From: CATQHL01 sp965242895
Lineage (GTDB): Bacteria; Actinomycetota; Acidimicrobiia; Acidimicrobiales; CATQHL01
DNA: 64,000 bases
NCBI GenBank assembly: GCA_965242895.1
Contig: OZ251507.1
Location: 2,717,753 to 2,781,752, forward strand
Direction of reading: 5' to 3'
This document shows, one piece after another, positions 51,549-60,583 of this stretch. Within the stretch, counting starts at the first letter, position 1; each line of letters starts with the position of its first letter. Below the pieces are notes generated by a model. That model did not search any database, was not told the DNA's origin, and worked only from the letters and a program-made list of their open reading frames with translations. The position numbers and the translations under genes were made by a program.

Positions 51549-54158
51549 TTATTTTGTGGGTGGTGGCCGTTGTGGGGGAGATGTCGGCGAAGGAAATGGT
51601 GGTGTGGGGGGTGGTCGTGATGGGGGAGTTCTTGGCGAGGGAGGTGGTGGTGTAGGTGGTCGTGATGGGGGAGTTCTTGGCGAGGGAGGGGGTGGTGTAG
51701 GTGCTGGCGGGGAAGGGGGAGTTCTTGGCGAGGAGGGGGGTGGTGTAGGTGGTGCGGGGGGTGTGGGACGGGCTTGGGTTGTCCAGTTGCCGTTTTCGGG
51801 GGAGTAGGTGAGTTGTTGGTTGTTGTTGTGCAGCCATCGGTGGTGGTGCCCGCAGATGGCAGCAAGGTTCTCAACGTCGGTCGCCCCTCCCTGGGTGTTC
51901 CATTCTTGTACGTGGTGGATTTCGCATAGGTGCATGGGCGCCTCGCAGAGTACGCAGCCTCCGTCACGTACCGCGACGGCTAGGCGTTGATGGTCGTTGG
52001 CGAGTCGTCTGCTGCGTCTGAGCCAGAGGGGCTGCCCGTTGCCTCCGAAGATGATTGATGAGAGTTCAGTGTCTGGACTGAGTTCGCCGAGGATGTCTGG
52101 GGGCACTGGTCCGGTTCCGAGTATTTCGCACCGCCCGTCGGGGTTGGTGCCGTCGAGGACGCCGATGTCGGCGATTACCACTAGTTGAGCGGCGTCCTTC
52201 GCCTTGATCCACTTATGGTCGCCGTCCCGAGCCCCGTTGTCCTGGGCGTGTTCACCAGGGGCGGTCGGCCCGTTGCCGGGCACGAGCGGTAAGGCGTCTG
52301 GATCCTGGCCTGTCCCTGGCTCTGGGTCGTCAACGCTCCGCCCGTTCTCGGGAATAAGCGGCAGACCGTCTAGACCTCTGTTGTTGTCTAGACCTCTGTT
52401 GTTGTCTTCGTAGTCGTCTAGATCCCTATTGCCGTCGTCTGATTCTCGGTTGTTCCGACCAGGTTCGCTCTCAGTGTGCCCAGAGGGTACGCCGTCGTCG
52501 GTGCCGCCAACTCCGGCGTTCCCCGAACCTGGGGGCGTGTTTTCAGTGTCGGTGGGGTGAGGGTCTTCGATGCTGTTACCATCTGATGTTCCGTTGTTCC
52601 GGCTGGGTTCGTTCCTGTTTTGGTTTGGGGACGTGTTTCCGGTTTCGCAGGTGCGCGCGCCTCTTGTTTTGTTCGAATGCGGCTGCCGGTCGGAATGCCC
52701 CGCTTGCGGCCGCCGATCGGAATGCCCCGCTTGCGGCCGCCGATCGGAATGCCCCGCTTGCGGCCGCCGATCGGAATGCCCCGCTTGCGGCCGCCGATCG
52801 GAATGCCCCGCCGGCGCCTGACGAGAAGAGCCCCCCACCGGCGCCTGGCGGTTGGAGCGTCCCCCCTGCGGGCGACGGGCGGAGTCAGCCGCATCTGGTT
52901 TGTGGGCGGGTGCGGGTTTTCCTGTGAGGAGTTCGAAGATGGCGTCGCAGCGGCGCTGCTGGGGGGTGCGGCGAGAGTTCGGCTGTCCGTCCCGTCCGCC
53001 GTCCTCGCGCCACAGGGCGTCGGTGTGGCGGTCGACGCTTTGGCGGAGGAGGTTGAACGATATGGGGTCGAACAAAGCCCGGATCACCCCCATCCCCGTG
53101 TCGTCCTCGGTGTAGAGCGAGGCTTGTCGCCGGCGTCGCTGCCAGTTCAAGCGAGCCCGCCCCCTATCTGGGGCGTTCCTGCCGGCAAAAGAACGCGTCT
53201 GTTTGTGATATTGGTCGATCGGCGTCCTCTCAGCCGACTTCAGCAGCCTCTCATCGTTGTCTACGGACTTGGCCCCGCACTCAGCGCCAGCGTCAGCCAG
53301 CGCCGCAGCGTGTTCGAAGGTGATCGCCCCTGACCGGAGCTTCTCGGACGTGTTCGGCATCTCCTCTAGACGCTCCGCCACGCGCTTGAGACGGCGGATT
53401 TCCCTGTTGGCGAGTTTGGCGCGCCCGCCGAGCAGGTGCACAGCGTCCACCCCCTTGCCTCCCTTGCCGCCCTTGTCCTTGTCCTTCAGCGCGACCGCAG
53501 CCACCGAGCGCAGCAAATCGGACGTCCGAGTGCGGATACGCCCGAGCGTCGTCGACAGCCTCTCTAACTCGTCGGATGTCATCTGCTCCGCAGACACCCG
53601 CCCGAGAGCCTCCAGCGCCATGTCCGCAGCGTCAGCCCCAAACACAGGAAGTAAGACCTCCCCCGAACAGCGAGACGCCCCAGCCAAAGCAACCTCCCCA
53701 GGCGCAAGGGCATCCCGCGCGGGTGGGTGGAAGCCTGGCACGGGTGAGAGGGCGTCCAGCGCAGACGAGGAGCCACCCGACGCAGACGGGCAGGGCTCTA
53801 ACGCAGGTGGGCAGGCGTCTGCCGCAAGTGGGCGGGCGTCTAACGCCTCCCGACGACCTCCGGCACCGCACGAGCATCTCTCTGCGCGCCGCCCATCCCC
53901 AGCAGCGCCTACAGGAACTGAGACTGAAGGGATCGCGAGTTGCTCGACGTCGACTCCACTCCCTCCATTCCCACCGGCATCTGCTGGACGCGCTCCGTTG
54001 CTCGCTCCCCCCTCTGCATCTCGCTGAACGTGTTTCGGGACGAGCGTGCGACCGGTGCGAAACTCGGTGCAACTCGCTCCACCCTCTGCACCTTGCTGCC
54101 CATGGCCTTGTCTGCCGAGGCGGATGTCTGCCGCAGCGCCGGCCACATGATTTTTCAA
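51549..54158 (-). CDS. HNH endonuclease with DUF222-like body, 13E12-like
   Basis: About 869 residues from TTG 54158, six bases after AAAGGAG; the frame stays open to 54227. Residues about 170-430 match the DUF222 body of actinobacterial 13E12-type proteins (ARVSAEQMTSDELERLSTTLGRIR-like, DRGRARLNWQRRRRQASLY, TPQQRRCDAIFELL). The C-terminal HNH reads CVLCEAPMHLCEIHHV, WNTQGGATDVENLAAICGHHH. In between lie repeats: PQAGHSDRR five times, and DNNRGLD. The tail is a PPPSPRTPPSR repeat. Such genes are multicopy in actinobacteria and their cellular role is unknown. Its 5' end and promoter recur upstream in three 266-bp copies. Confidence 0.82.
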   Translation of the reverse strand: MKNHVAGAAADIRLGRQGHGQQGAEGGASCTEFRTGRTLVPKHVQRDAEGGASNGARPADAGGNGGSGVDVEQLAIPSVSVPVGAAGDGRRAERCSCGAGGRREALDARPLAADACPPALEPCPSASGGSSSALDALSPVPGFHPPARDALAPGEVALAGASRCSGEVLLPVFGADAADMALEALGRVSAEQMTSDELERLSTTLGRIRTRTSDLLRSVAAVALKDKDKGGKGGKGVDAVHLLGGRAKLANREIRRLKRVAERLEEMPNTSEKLRSGAITFEHAAALADAGAECGAKSVDNDERLLKSAERTPIDQYHKQTRSFAGRNAPDRGRARLNWQRRRRQASLYTEDDTGMGVIRALFDPISFNLLRQSVDRHTDALWREDGGRDGQPNSRRTPQQRRCDAIFELLTGKPAPAHKPDAADSARRPQGGRSNRQAPVGGSSRQAPAGHSDRRPQAGHSDRRPQAGHSDRRPQAGHSDRRPQAGHSDRQPHSNKTRGARTCETGNTSPNQNRNEPSRNNGTSDGNSIEDPHPTDTENTPPGSGNAGVGGTDDGVPSGHTESEPGRNNRESDDGNRDLDDYEDNNRGLDNNRGLDGLPLIPENGRSVDDPEPGTGQDPDALPLVPGNGPTAPGEHAQDNGARDGDHKWIKAKDAAQLVVIADIGVLDGTNPDGRCEILGTGPVPPDILGELSPDTELSSIIFGGNGQPLWLRRSRRLANDHQRLAVAVRDGGCVLCEAPMHLCEIHHVQEWNTQGGATDVENLAAICGHHHRWLHNNNQQLTYSPENGNWTTQARPTPPAPPTPPPSSPRTPPSPPAPTPPPPSPRTPPSRPPTPPPPSPRTPPSRPPPTPPFPSPTSPPQRPPPTK
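52683..52815 (-). repeat. 24-bp tandem repeat within the HNH gene
   Basis: Five copies of CCGATCGGAATGCCCCGCTTGCGG (plus-strand reading), identical except at the ends, encoding PQAGHSDR in frame on the minus strand. Like the ftsL array it is a 24-base unit, but the sequence is unrelated. Confidence 0.92.
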
Positions 54159-54914
54159 CGGCTGCTCCTTTCCCTGGTAAAGGGGAGTTTTCCTCATGAT
54201 TCCAAGAATAGCAGAGGGGTATGACAATGATATCTAAACACATGAACTGCTTTCAAATCTTGAAAACATTTCAAAAACAAGTAATATTGAAAAAGCATTT
54301 GTATGTAGACAGAAGCCTGCATAGAGCCGATCGACGAGACCAAGTCGGGGGAACTCAATCCCTCCGACCCGCCCGACCCGCCGAGGCGGATGTCTGCCGC
54401 AGCGCCGGCCACATGATTTTTCAGCGGCTGCTCCTTTCCCTGGTAAAGGGGAGTTTTCCTCATGATTCCAAGAATAGCAGAGGGGTATGACAATGATACT
54501 TAAACACATGAACTGCTTTCAAATCTTGAAAACATTTCAAAAACAAGTAATATTGAAAAAGCATTTGTATGTAGACAGAAGCCTGCATAGAGCCGATCGA
54601 CGAGACCAAGTCGGGGGAACTCAATCCCTCCGACCCGCCCGACCCGCCGAGGCGGATGTCTGCCGCAGCGCCGGCCACATGATTTTTCAGCGGCTGCTCC
54701 TTTCCCTGATAAAGGGGAGTTTTCCTCATGATTCCAAGAATAGCAGAGGGGTATGACAATGATACTTAAACACATGAACTGCTTTCAAATCTTGAAAACA
54801 TTTCAAAAACAAGTAATATTGAAAAAGCATTTGTATGTAGACAGAAGCCTGCATAGAGCCGATCGACGAGACCAAGTCGGGGGAACTCAATCCCTCCGAC
54901 CCGCCCGACCCGCC
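54117..54914 (-). repeat. Three 266-bp tandem copies of the HNH gene promoter and 5' end
   Basis: GAGGCGGATGTCTGCCGCAG begins units at 54117, 54383 and 54649, exactly 266 bases apart and nearly identical. Each holds, on the minus strand, TTGAAA-N18-TATCAT as a possible promoter, the ribosome site AAAGGAG, and the first codons of the HNH gene. In the unit next to the intact gene the start is TTG (54158); in the other two that codon is CTG. Each extra unit could be transcribed into the gene. Confidence 0.92.
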
Positions 54915-55694
54915 AGCGACGTGCTGCGCGACAGCGCTTAAGCAGACGTCGGGGAAACAGAAACCGCCCGACCCACCCGAACAGGCCCTGACCGAGGCGG
55001 AGTTATGGCTAGATATGGAGTCCGTACCTGAGCGGGCGCCTAACCCAGCAGGCCATCCACGCCCTCCACTCCCAGTGGCATCCACTGGACGAACTCCGCT
55101 GCTCAACCCATTCGAATCCGACCCTCTAACCTTCCTGAAACCATCAGCGGCGTCTAGTGGGACTGGGAATGCGGAGTCCTTACGCCGGTCGACATCGACT
55201 CCACGCCACCCGCCCCCACCGGCATCTGCTGGACGCGCTCCATTAACCTCTCCACTCGAAGTCAACCCTCCGGCCTTCCGAGAACCCCCAGCAGCGCCTA
55301 CTGGAACTGAGGCTGAAGGGCTCGTGCGCCGGTCGACATCGACTCCACGCCGCCCATTCCCACCGGCATCTGCTGGATGCGCTCCGTTACTCGCTCCACC
55401 TGCGCCTTTCTGAACGTGTTTCGGGACGAGCGCGCGACCGGTGCGGGGCTCGGTGTTACTCGCTCCACCTGCGCCTTGCGGGCCAAGGCGGCGGTCGTGC
55501 GTGCGTGCGGTCGTGCGATCTATGCTACTCGCTCCACCTTCTGCGCCTTGCGGGCCATGGTCTTGGCTGCCGCGGCGGATGTCTGTCGCAGCGCCGGCCA
55601 CGTATTCTTTCAGTGGCTGCTCCTTTCCCTGGTAAAGGGGAGTTTTTCTCATGTCTACAAGAGTATCAGAGGGGTGTGACAAGAATAGATACAC
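54915..55694 (-). pseudogene. Truncated paralogue of the HNH gene (N-terminal part only)
   Basis: From about 55660 downward the minus strand repeats the 5' region of the intact HNH gene in diverged form: MRKTPLYQGKEQPL, then VAGAATDIRRG, RTGRALVPKHVQ and three copies of NGA(R/H)PADAGG ... GVDVDRR. The DUF222 body and HNH motif are missing; the frame runs into the 266-bp array at 54914. The usual TTG start reads CTG. Most simply the remains of a duplicated gene whose body was lost by recombination between repeats. Confidence 0.75.
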
Positions 55695-55812
55695 ATATAA
55701 ATCACTTTCAACTTCAGAAAATGCTTTGAAACGCAGACAGACTTGAAATCACTCGTGATAATCGGCTTAGACAGAACCCCGCGAAGGAAACAGCAGAACC
55801 AGAAGCAGAACC

Positions 55813-56036
55813 CCCGCAGATACGGATTGGCGGAACCAGAACCCCAGCTTGCGGCTGACCTGGGGGTTTGCAGGTTTGCGTCAGCCCGCAGATACGGATT
55901 GGCGGAAGCAGAACCCCCGCAGATACGGATTGGCGGAACCAGAACCCCAGCTTGCGACTGACCTGGGGGTTTGCAGGTTTGCGTCAGCCCGCAGATATGG
56001 ATTGGCGGAACCAGAACCCCCGCAGATACGACGCCC
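55813..56036. repeat. Composite ~103-bp repeat
   Basis: CCCGCAGATACGGATTGGCGGA occurs at about 55813, 55884, 55916 and 55988, with a truncated copy at 56020. The alternating spacing of 71-72 and 32 bases shows a composite unit of about 103 bases repeated twice. It contains AACCCCAGCTTGCGGCTGAC and CTGGGGGTTTGCAGGTTTGC. Confidence 0.85.
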
Positions 56037-56142
56037 GCTCCGGTGCTCGTACGACGTCGAGACCTTCGGAGGAAACACCAGAACCCAGAACCCCGCCTAC
56101 GTCCTACCCCACCTACTCCTACCCCGCCTTCTGCGCCCACCC

Positions 56143-56330
56143 CTGAGAGTTTGGTGGCTCCAGGGCATTCCTGAAAACGGGCGGCTTCTGCCTAAGCCGC
56201 TGGCCCTCCGACCCCCTGAGAGCTTGGTGGTGCCAGGGCGTTCATGAAGACGAGAGCGATCCCAGACTGCGCTTGGAAGCATTCGCCTGAAAGCTTGCTG
56301 GCGCCAGGGCATGCATAAAGACGGGCAGAG
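56143..56330. repeat. Three degenerate repeats of about 72 bp
   Basis: CCTGA(G/A)AG(T/C)TTG(G/C)TGGC(T/G)CCAGGGC occurs near 56143, 56214 and 56288, followed by (A/G)TTC(C/A)TGAA(A/G)ACG. Spacing is 71-74 bases. This is the right edge of the repeat island, ending four bases before the stop of the next gene. Confidence 0.8.
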
Positions 56331-56333
56331 ATG

Positions 56334-57992
56334 TTATGAGCGTCCGCACCCATAGAGTGACCCCCTGGGGCAGTCGGCGAACCCCCGCAGCCCGTCGTCA
56401 TACATTTTGACGCACTCGTCGTAGAAGCCTCGCAGCCATTCAATTGACCCTGGGGCGGGCGTCCAGCCGTCTGCGGCCTTCCGGTAGTACCACTCATAGA
56501 CGACGCAGTAACGTCGGCTCTCGTCGATGTAGTTGCGGCAGCGGTCGGCGCCTAGACTGTTCAGCAGGGCGTAAAAAGTCCAGTAATCTGCCTCTCCATG
56601 CATCTTCCCGAATGTCACGGCATCGCCCCCTCCGCTCAAGTCCTCATATACGGATATGAGAACTTCAGATTCGCCGTCCAGGTCGCTTAGTGTTACTACC
56701 TTGTTCTGAATCCTGCGGGCGGCGTCCATGATCTCCCCCCCACTCGCAGGCGCCGGCCTCGGCCATTCCATCACCATCAGCCTGTTGAGTGCGTCCGCCA
56801 CACGTATGGCACCACTCCAATTAGTGGCCTTGTCCTTGCCGATGTAGTAGTTGAAAGCTTCAGTCACGACTTCACAGACAGGATAAGTCGGCTGATCGCC
56901 AACCTCGGCTGCCGTCGTGGTCGGCGCAGGTGGGGGGATCGTCGTTGTCGGGGCGGATGCGGCAGGCGGAGGGAGGGTCGTCGACGTCTCGGCGGTGGTG
57001 GTCGGCGGATTCGTGGACGCTGAGGCGGCCAGGGTCGTAGTTGTCGCCACTACGACCCTGCCGGTCGTCGTCGTGGTGGTCGCCGCCCTGCCCTCAGCAG
57101 TATCCGCCGTGCTGCTCGCACCAGTGCCAGCCGCCGCCCTGCCCTCACCAGTATCCGCCGTGGTGGCCTCACCAGTGCCGGCCGTCGCCGTGGTCGCACC
57201 AGTGCCAGCCACCGTAATGCCCTCAGCAGTGCCAGCCGTGGCGCCCGCCGAGCGTGCGCCCGAGCGGTCGGTCGCCCCGAAGTCTGCGGCCAATTTGTGG
57301 ACAAGGCACTGCTCGTAGCCCGACAGAAGCCCTGAGCTGTAACCCGAGGCGGGGATGCTGAAGTAGGAGTGGCAATCAGCGAACGCTGAGAACGCCGCCC
57401 GATACTTCCCCCCGCATTCGTTGATGAACTCCTCCACCTCTTTGAGCGCTTCGGGGGACAGAAAGCCGCCCACATCTTCCACGGCCTGCCTGTAGAGGAC
57501 AGCTCGAAAGTTGCAGTGCCCCTTGGCCGCCGACAGGTAAGTCAAACACCTGTTGCCACTGGTGCTGAAGGCCGTAAAAAGGGTTGCCTCATTATCGGAG
57601 CGGGTTTTGGCGACAGCCTCGTCTAGCCCATAAATCCCATCTATCAAGGCGTCTATCCCGTCTCCGAAGGCGTCGGGTTGCAGTTCGTCCAGCACAGGCT
57701 TGGCTTTGAGCAGGAACGAGTCGTAGAGGTCTCGCACTTCTTCTGGCCTGTAGTGTTCGTAGTCGTCCTCATCGAACAATGCGCAGGCTGCCCCCTCGGG
57801 CGTGCTGGGGATGGTCGTGGTGGTGTTCACTGAGATCGTCGTCGGTGCGCTAGCGGGCGCCTCAGCGTTGACGCTCGGCGACGCCGCCCCGGATGGATAC
57901 GACCTGTCCGTGTCTGTCCCCCCGTTCCCTGAGAATGAACACCCTGCGAGCGTCAAGAAGATGAGGACTGCGGCTAGTTCTTTAGCGGGCAC
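56334..57992 (-). CDS. Lipoprotein of unknown function, last gene of the lipoprotein chain
   Basis: 552 residues from GTG, overlapping the preceding gene by 11 bases. Lipobox LAGC (C18). Two helical-looking Cys-containing domains (about 65-240 and 375-552) flank a long Thr/Ala linker made of GTGEATTADTGEG-like repeats and TTTT runs. The domains share a pattern: NRCLTYLSAAKGHCNFRAVLYRQAV in the first and DRCRNYIDESRRYCVVYEWYYRKA in the second, each followed some 20-40 residues later by (E/D)ECxxxY(D/R). This suggests an internal duplication. No family recognised. Confidence 0.8.
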   Translation of the reverse strand: MPAKELAAVLIFLTLAGCSFSGNGGTDTDRSYPSGAASPSVNAEAPASAPTTISVNTTTTIPSTPEGAACALFDEDDYEHYRPEEVRDLYDSFLLKAKPVLDELQPDAFGDGIDALIDGIYGLDEAVAKTRSDNEATLFTAFSTSGNRCLTYLSAAKGHCNFRAVLYRQAVEDVGGFLSPEALKEVEEFINECGGKYRAAFSAFADCHSYFSIPASGYSSGLLSGYEQCLVHKLAADFGATDRSGARSAGATAGTAEGITVAGTGATTATAGTGEATTADTGEGRAAAGTGASSTADTAEGRAATTTTTTGRVVVATTTTLAASASTNPPTTTAETSTTLPPPAASAPTTTIPPPAPTTTAAEVGDQPTYPVCEVVTEAFNYYIGKDKATNWSGAIRVADALNRLMVMEWPRPAPASGGEIMDAARRIQNKVVTLSDLDGESEVLISVYEDLSGGGDAVTFGKMHGEADYWTFYALLNSLGADRCRNYIDESRRYCVVYEWYYRKAADGWTPAPGSIEWLRGFYDECVKMYDDGLRGFADCPRGSLYGCGRS

Positions 57993-58650
57993 TGGTGCTG
58001 CTCCGGTCAGTCATTGAATTGAAAGTGTAAGAAGTTGTGGTTGTCAGACGGCTTTCTTCAGTCGATGACGCCGATGACGCCGACGACATCGACGCCGCCG
58101 ACGCTGAAACTGCAGTTGTTCGCTCTTCCATAGATTGGGTAGCAGTATCCAAGGATTGGGTAGCAGCATCGTCCGCTACCTGACGGCGTCGGTTTTCCTC
58201 CCATTCCTCGACGGCTTCCCTATGCGCCTCCCGCCTGTCTTGATCGACGACGACGGAGGCTGCCCAGAGGAGGAAGCCCAGCACTCCAGCCGGTATTAGG
58301 AACCCAAACCCCGAGCGGTAACCTGCCAGCAACCCGACGCTGGCGATGATCATTAGTACGACCCCTATGGCGTAGAGGAGCCCTCCTACCTCCGAACTCG
58401 TCCTCTTCGGTTTCCCCGGAGTTCTCCCCTTGACGACGAGGAGGAGGAGACCAAGCATCAAAAGCATCCCGCTAAGGAGACCCCACACCCCAACCCCTGA
58501 AACATCCCTCTCTACCCTCGGGGGGTTCTGAGGGGCTAGAAGGAATAGCCCCCCGCCCGCCAAGAAGAAGGCGCCCCCTATGAGTCGGCGTATGCGCCGA
58601 AGGCGTCGGCCTCTCTCCTCATCGGGGTAAATAACTAATGGCTTACTCAT
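57982..58650 (-). CDS. Membrane protein of unknown function
   Basis: 222 residues from ATG 58650, chosen for GAGGAGGTGG just upstream. Four hydrophobic segments (about 23-40, 60-75, 90-108, 115-133), a basic N-terminus, then a cytoplasmic or external tail with an EEWEENRRRQ helix and a Ser/Thr/Ala repeat (SASAASMSSASSASS). Overlaps its neighbours on both sides (8 and 11 bases), so it is part of the coupled chain. Confidence 0.75.
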   Translation of the reverse strand: MSKPLVIYPDEERGRRLRRIRRLIGGAFFLAGGGLFLLAPQNPPRVERDVSGVGVWGLLSGMLLMLGLLLLVVKGRTPGKPKRTSSEVGGLLYAIGVVLMIIASVGLLAGYRSGFGFLIPAGVLGFLLWAASVVVDQDRREAHREAVEEWEENRRRQVADDAATQSLDTATQSMEERTTAVSASAASMSSASSASSTEESRLTTTTSYTFNSMTDRSSTSAR

Positions 58651-59062
58651 CCATCCACCTCCTCGACCGGCTGGCTGCATTCCTCAAATTTTCGTAGTAG
58701 TTGACGGGCACACTGCGATGTAGAAGACGTAGGGATATGGGGCGTAGGGGAGACGCAGGGGGATAGAAGACGTAGGAGACATAAGACGTAGGGGAGAGGA
58801 GATAGCGCTCCCTACTAGGCGATTTCGGGGAACGAAGCGGCGTTCGAACTCGACGCCCCAACGCCCAAGTCCCAACGCCCACCTCCCACCTCCCACCGAA
58901 TTCCACACCCCAACGCCCGAGTGCTCCGCCCAAGTCCCAATGCCCACGTCCCACCGAATTCCACACCCCAACGCCCACCTCTCTCCGCCCGAGTGTGCAC
59001 CCGAGCATCACCGTGAGGAGTAGTGCGACTGCCGCTAGTCGGACCATTCGTCGTATAAGCAT
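58643..59062 (-). CDS. Small lipoprotein-like gene overgrown by repeats
   Basis: 139 residues from ATG 59062 (59047 also possible). It begins MVRLAAVALLLTVMLGC, a good lipoprotein leader, but the rest comes from a repeat: GGGCGTTGGGGTGTGGAATTC appears three times (58850-58990), and a second repeat with AGACGTAGG lies at 58724-58800. The frame nevertheless stays open and its stop overlaps the next start (GGATGAGTAAG). It may be a working gene with an expanded tail or a leader whose body has been replaced. Confidence 0.5.
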   Translation of the reverse strand: MLIRRMVRLAAVALLLTVMLGCTLGRREVGVGVWNSVGRGHWDLGGALGRWGVEFGGRWEVGVGTWALGRRVRTPLRSPKSPSRERYLLSPTSYVSYVFYPPASPLRPISLRLLHRSVPVNYYENLRNAASRSRRWMDE

Positions 59063-60084
59063 TCGTAGTATCCGCGGATTTCTTGCAGGGCGTGTGGCGC
59101 GCACTTGCGGACGACCTCCTGCTGCTCAGGGGTCTGATAATCCTGCAGGCAGTTAACGAGGTGCTTGAAGATGTTGGAGTAGCTGTCTAGCATTCTGGCA
59201 GCTTCGGTGCTGAGCTTGACTCCGGCTGCGTGGTGGACTTCGGCTAGTTGCTTCCCCTGCCGGAAATAGTCGTAGTCGGCGTTGCAGGCTCTGCGGGCAA
59301 AATCGTAGTAGGCCGCCCCTTCGGGGTCGTCGCCGCTCCGGCTGGCGTATTCGAGTATAGAGTCGCATACCTGGATGACGTAGTCCCTCCCCAGCCGGCT
59401 CATGTCGTCGGGAATAGGCATGGATCCGTCGTCGGTCAATCGCAACTGATCATACTCAATCAGCCAATCACACGCCCCCTCTGTCGTCGCAGTGTTAGTC
59501 GTGGTAGTCGCTGCAGACGCCGCGGCAGACGTCGCCGCAGTAGCCGTCGCAGAACTCGCCGGTGAGAGGGATGGTGTACCCCACCAGTCAGACCATGCGT
59601 CCCCCATAATTGCACACCCATTCGATTGGGAGATGCACCAGGCGAACAAACCTGCGGAGTATGTAAAGCACTCCTCGCCGCGGTAGAAGCACTCCCGCTG
59701 CACAATTGCTTCGCAGACTTCTTGCGACAGATACTGGGCGACTGGCTGGGGCTGCGGGAGGTTGTTAACGACGCGGCGGCACGCTGATTGAGGCGTCGCT
59801 GCGTAAAGATCGGTCGATGCTATAACGCTCACTGGGTAGTTATAGGGGCGCTCTGCGGCGGCGTTGTCGGACAGTGAGGCTCTCAGGGGCGTCGTGGTGG
59901 ACGCAGGGGCGAGCGTTGGGGTCGCCGTCCCCTGCTCCTCGGAGACCTCGTCGACGACGCACCCGAAGAGTGAGAAGGCTGAAAAGGCTAGGAAGGCGGC
60001 AGCCCCTATGAGTAGACGCATGCCCCCAAAGCGCCGCCGTCGAGCGCCCAATAGGACTAAGCCACGCACTGCCACTACTCTCAC
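59035..60084 (-). CDS. Lipoprotein of unknown function
   Basis: 349 residues from GTG 60084, overlapping the upstream stop (GTGA); ATG 60021 would give a tighter signal peptide. Lipobox LFGC (C42 from the GTG). Cys-rich outer part: ACRRVV, SQEVCEAIVQREC, GEECFTYSAGLFAWC; a Thr/Ala linker; then a second part with RRACNADYDYF and LVNCLQDY. The Cys spacing and helix pattern loosely resemble the 552-residue lipoprotein at the end of the chain, so they may be distant paralogues. Confidence 0.78.
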   Translation of the reverse strand: MRVVAVRGLVLLGARRRRFGGMRLLIGAAAFLAFSAFSLFGCVVDEVSEEQGTATPTLAPASTTTPLRASLSDNAAAERPYNYPVSVIASTDLYAATPQSACRRVVNNLPQPQPVAQYLSQEVCEAIVQRECFYRGEECFTYSAGLFAWCISQSNGCAIMGDAWSDWWGTPSLSPASSATATAATSAAASAATTTTNTATTEGACDWLIEYDQLRLTDDGSMPIPDDMSRLGRDYVIQVCDSILEYASRSGDDPEGAAYYDFARRACNADYDYFRQGKQLAEVHHAAGVKLSTEAARMLDSYSNIFKHLVNCLQDYQTPEQQEVVRKCAPHALQEIRGYYECLYDEWSD

Positions 60085-60467
60085 TCGATGTATTTCCGTG
60101 TGGCGGCGCGTTCGGCTGCTCGCCCCTCGTCGTAGCCTTCACGCTTGCCCTTTTCGTAAGCTCGTTCAACCTCCTGCTTGACGATTTCGGAAGTCTTGCT
60201 GTCGCTTTCACGCCGGCCAGACCTGTAGGCACGGACGATGAACCAGACTGCGAGGACGATGACGAGTATCAGGCAGACGACGGCGCCCACCCACAGCGCT
60301 ATCCTGTTGCCGGATCGAGCAGTCCAAGTGTTATATACAAGAATGACTGCGACGATGGAAGGTGCGGCTATCAGCGCCGCACCCCGCCCGCTTTTGCTTG
60401 CTTGTTCATCTGTGGGCATTGGTCTTACTCCTGTCTGTCGGGATAGGCCATCGGTATATTTGCTCAT
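60081..60467 (-). CDS. Two-segment membrane protein with charged tail
   Basis: 128 residues; GGAAG lies just before ATG 60467. Two hydrophobic segments (about 30-47 and 56-77), then SGRRESDSKTSEIVKQEVE and a charged helix EKGKREGYDEGRAAERAATR likely to form a coiled coil in the cytoplasm. The start overlaps the stop of the 39-residue gene upstream (ATGA), the end overlaps the next lipoprotein gene. No family recognised. Confidence 0.75.
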   Translation of the reverse strand: MSKYTDGLSRQTGVRPMPTDEQASKSGRGAALIAAPSIVAVILVYNTWTARSGNRIALWVGAVVCLILVIVLAVWFIVRAYRSGRRESDSKTSEIVKQEVERAYEKGKREGYDEGRAAERAATRKYIE

Positions 60468-60583
60468 AGGGCTTCCAATAGGAAAAAGAGGATCGCCAGA
60501 TCCGCCGCAACAAATTTCACTTCCCCTGTTCTGGCGCCCACGAAAACGACTAACGAAGCTAATGAAGCTGTTGTAAGTAACAT
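60464..60583 (-). CDS. 39-residue membrane peptide
   Basis: Very short gene. AAGGAAG lies eight bases before ATG 60583; the product MLLTTASLASLVVFVG ... VAADLAILFFLLEAL has two hydrophobic stretches around ARTGEVKF. Its stop overlaps the next start as ATGA, the same coupling used throughout this chain, which is the best reason to believe it. Confidence 0.6.
   Translation of the reverse strand: MLLTTASLASLVVFVGARTGEVKFVAADLAILFFLLEAL

Noticed and set aside
51121..51837. Second long minus-strand frame over the HNH gene tail
   Set aside because: Frame-shifted reading of the proline repeat and decayed repeats; no known domain.
54194..54759. Two short minus-strand proteins starting MSYPSAILG
   Set aside because: They are read-through of the 266-bp repeat units (promoter plus first codons), not independent genes.
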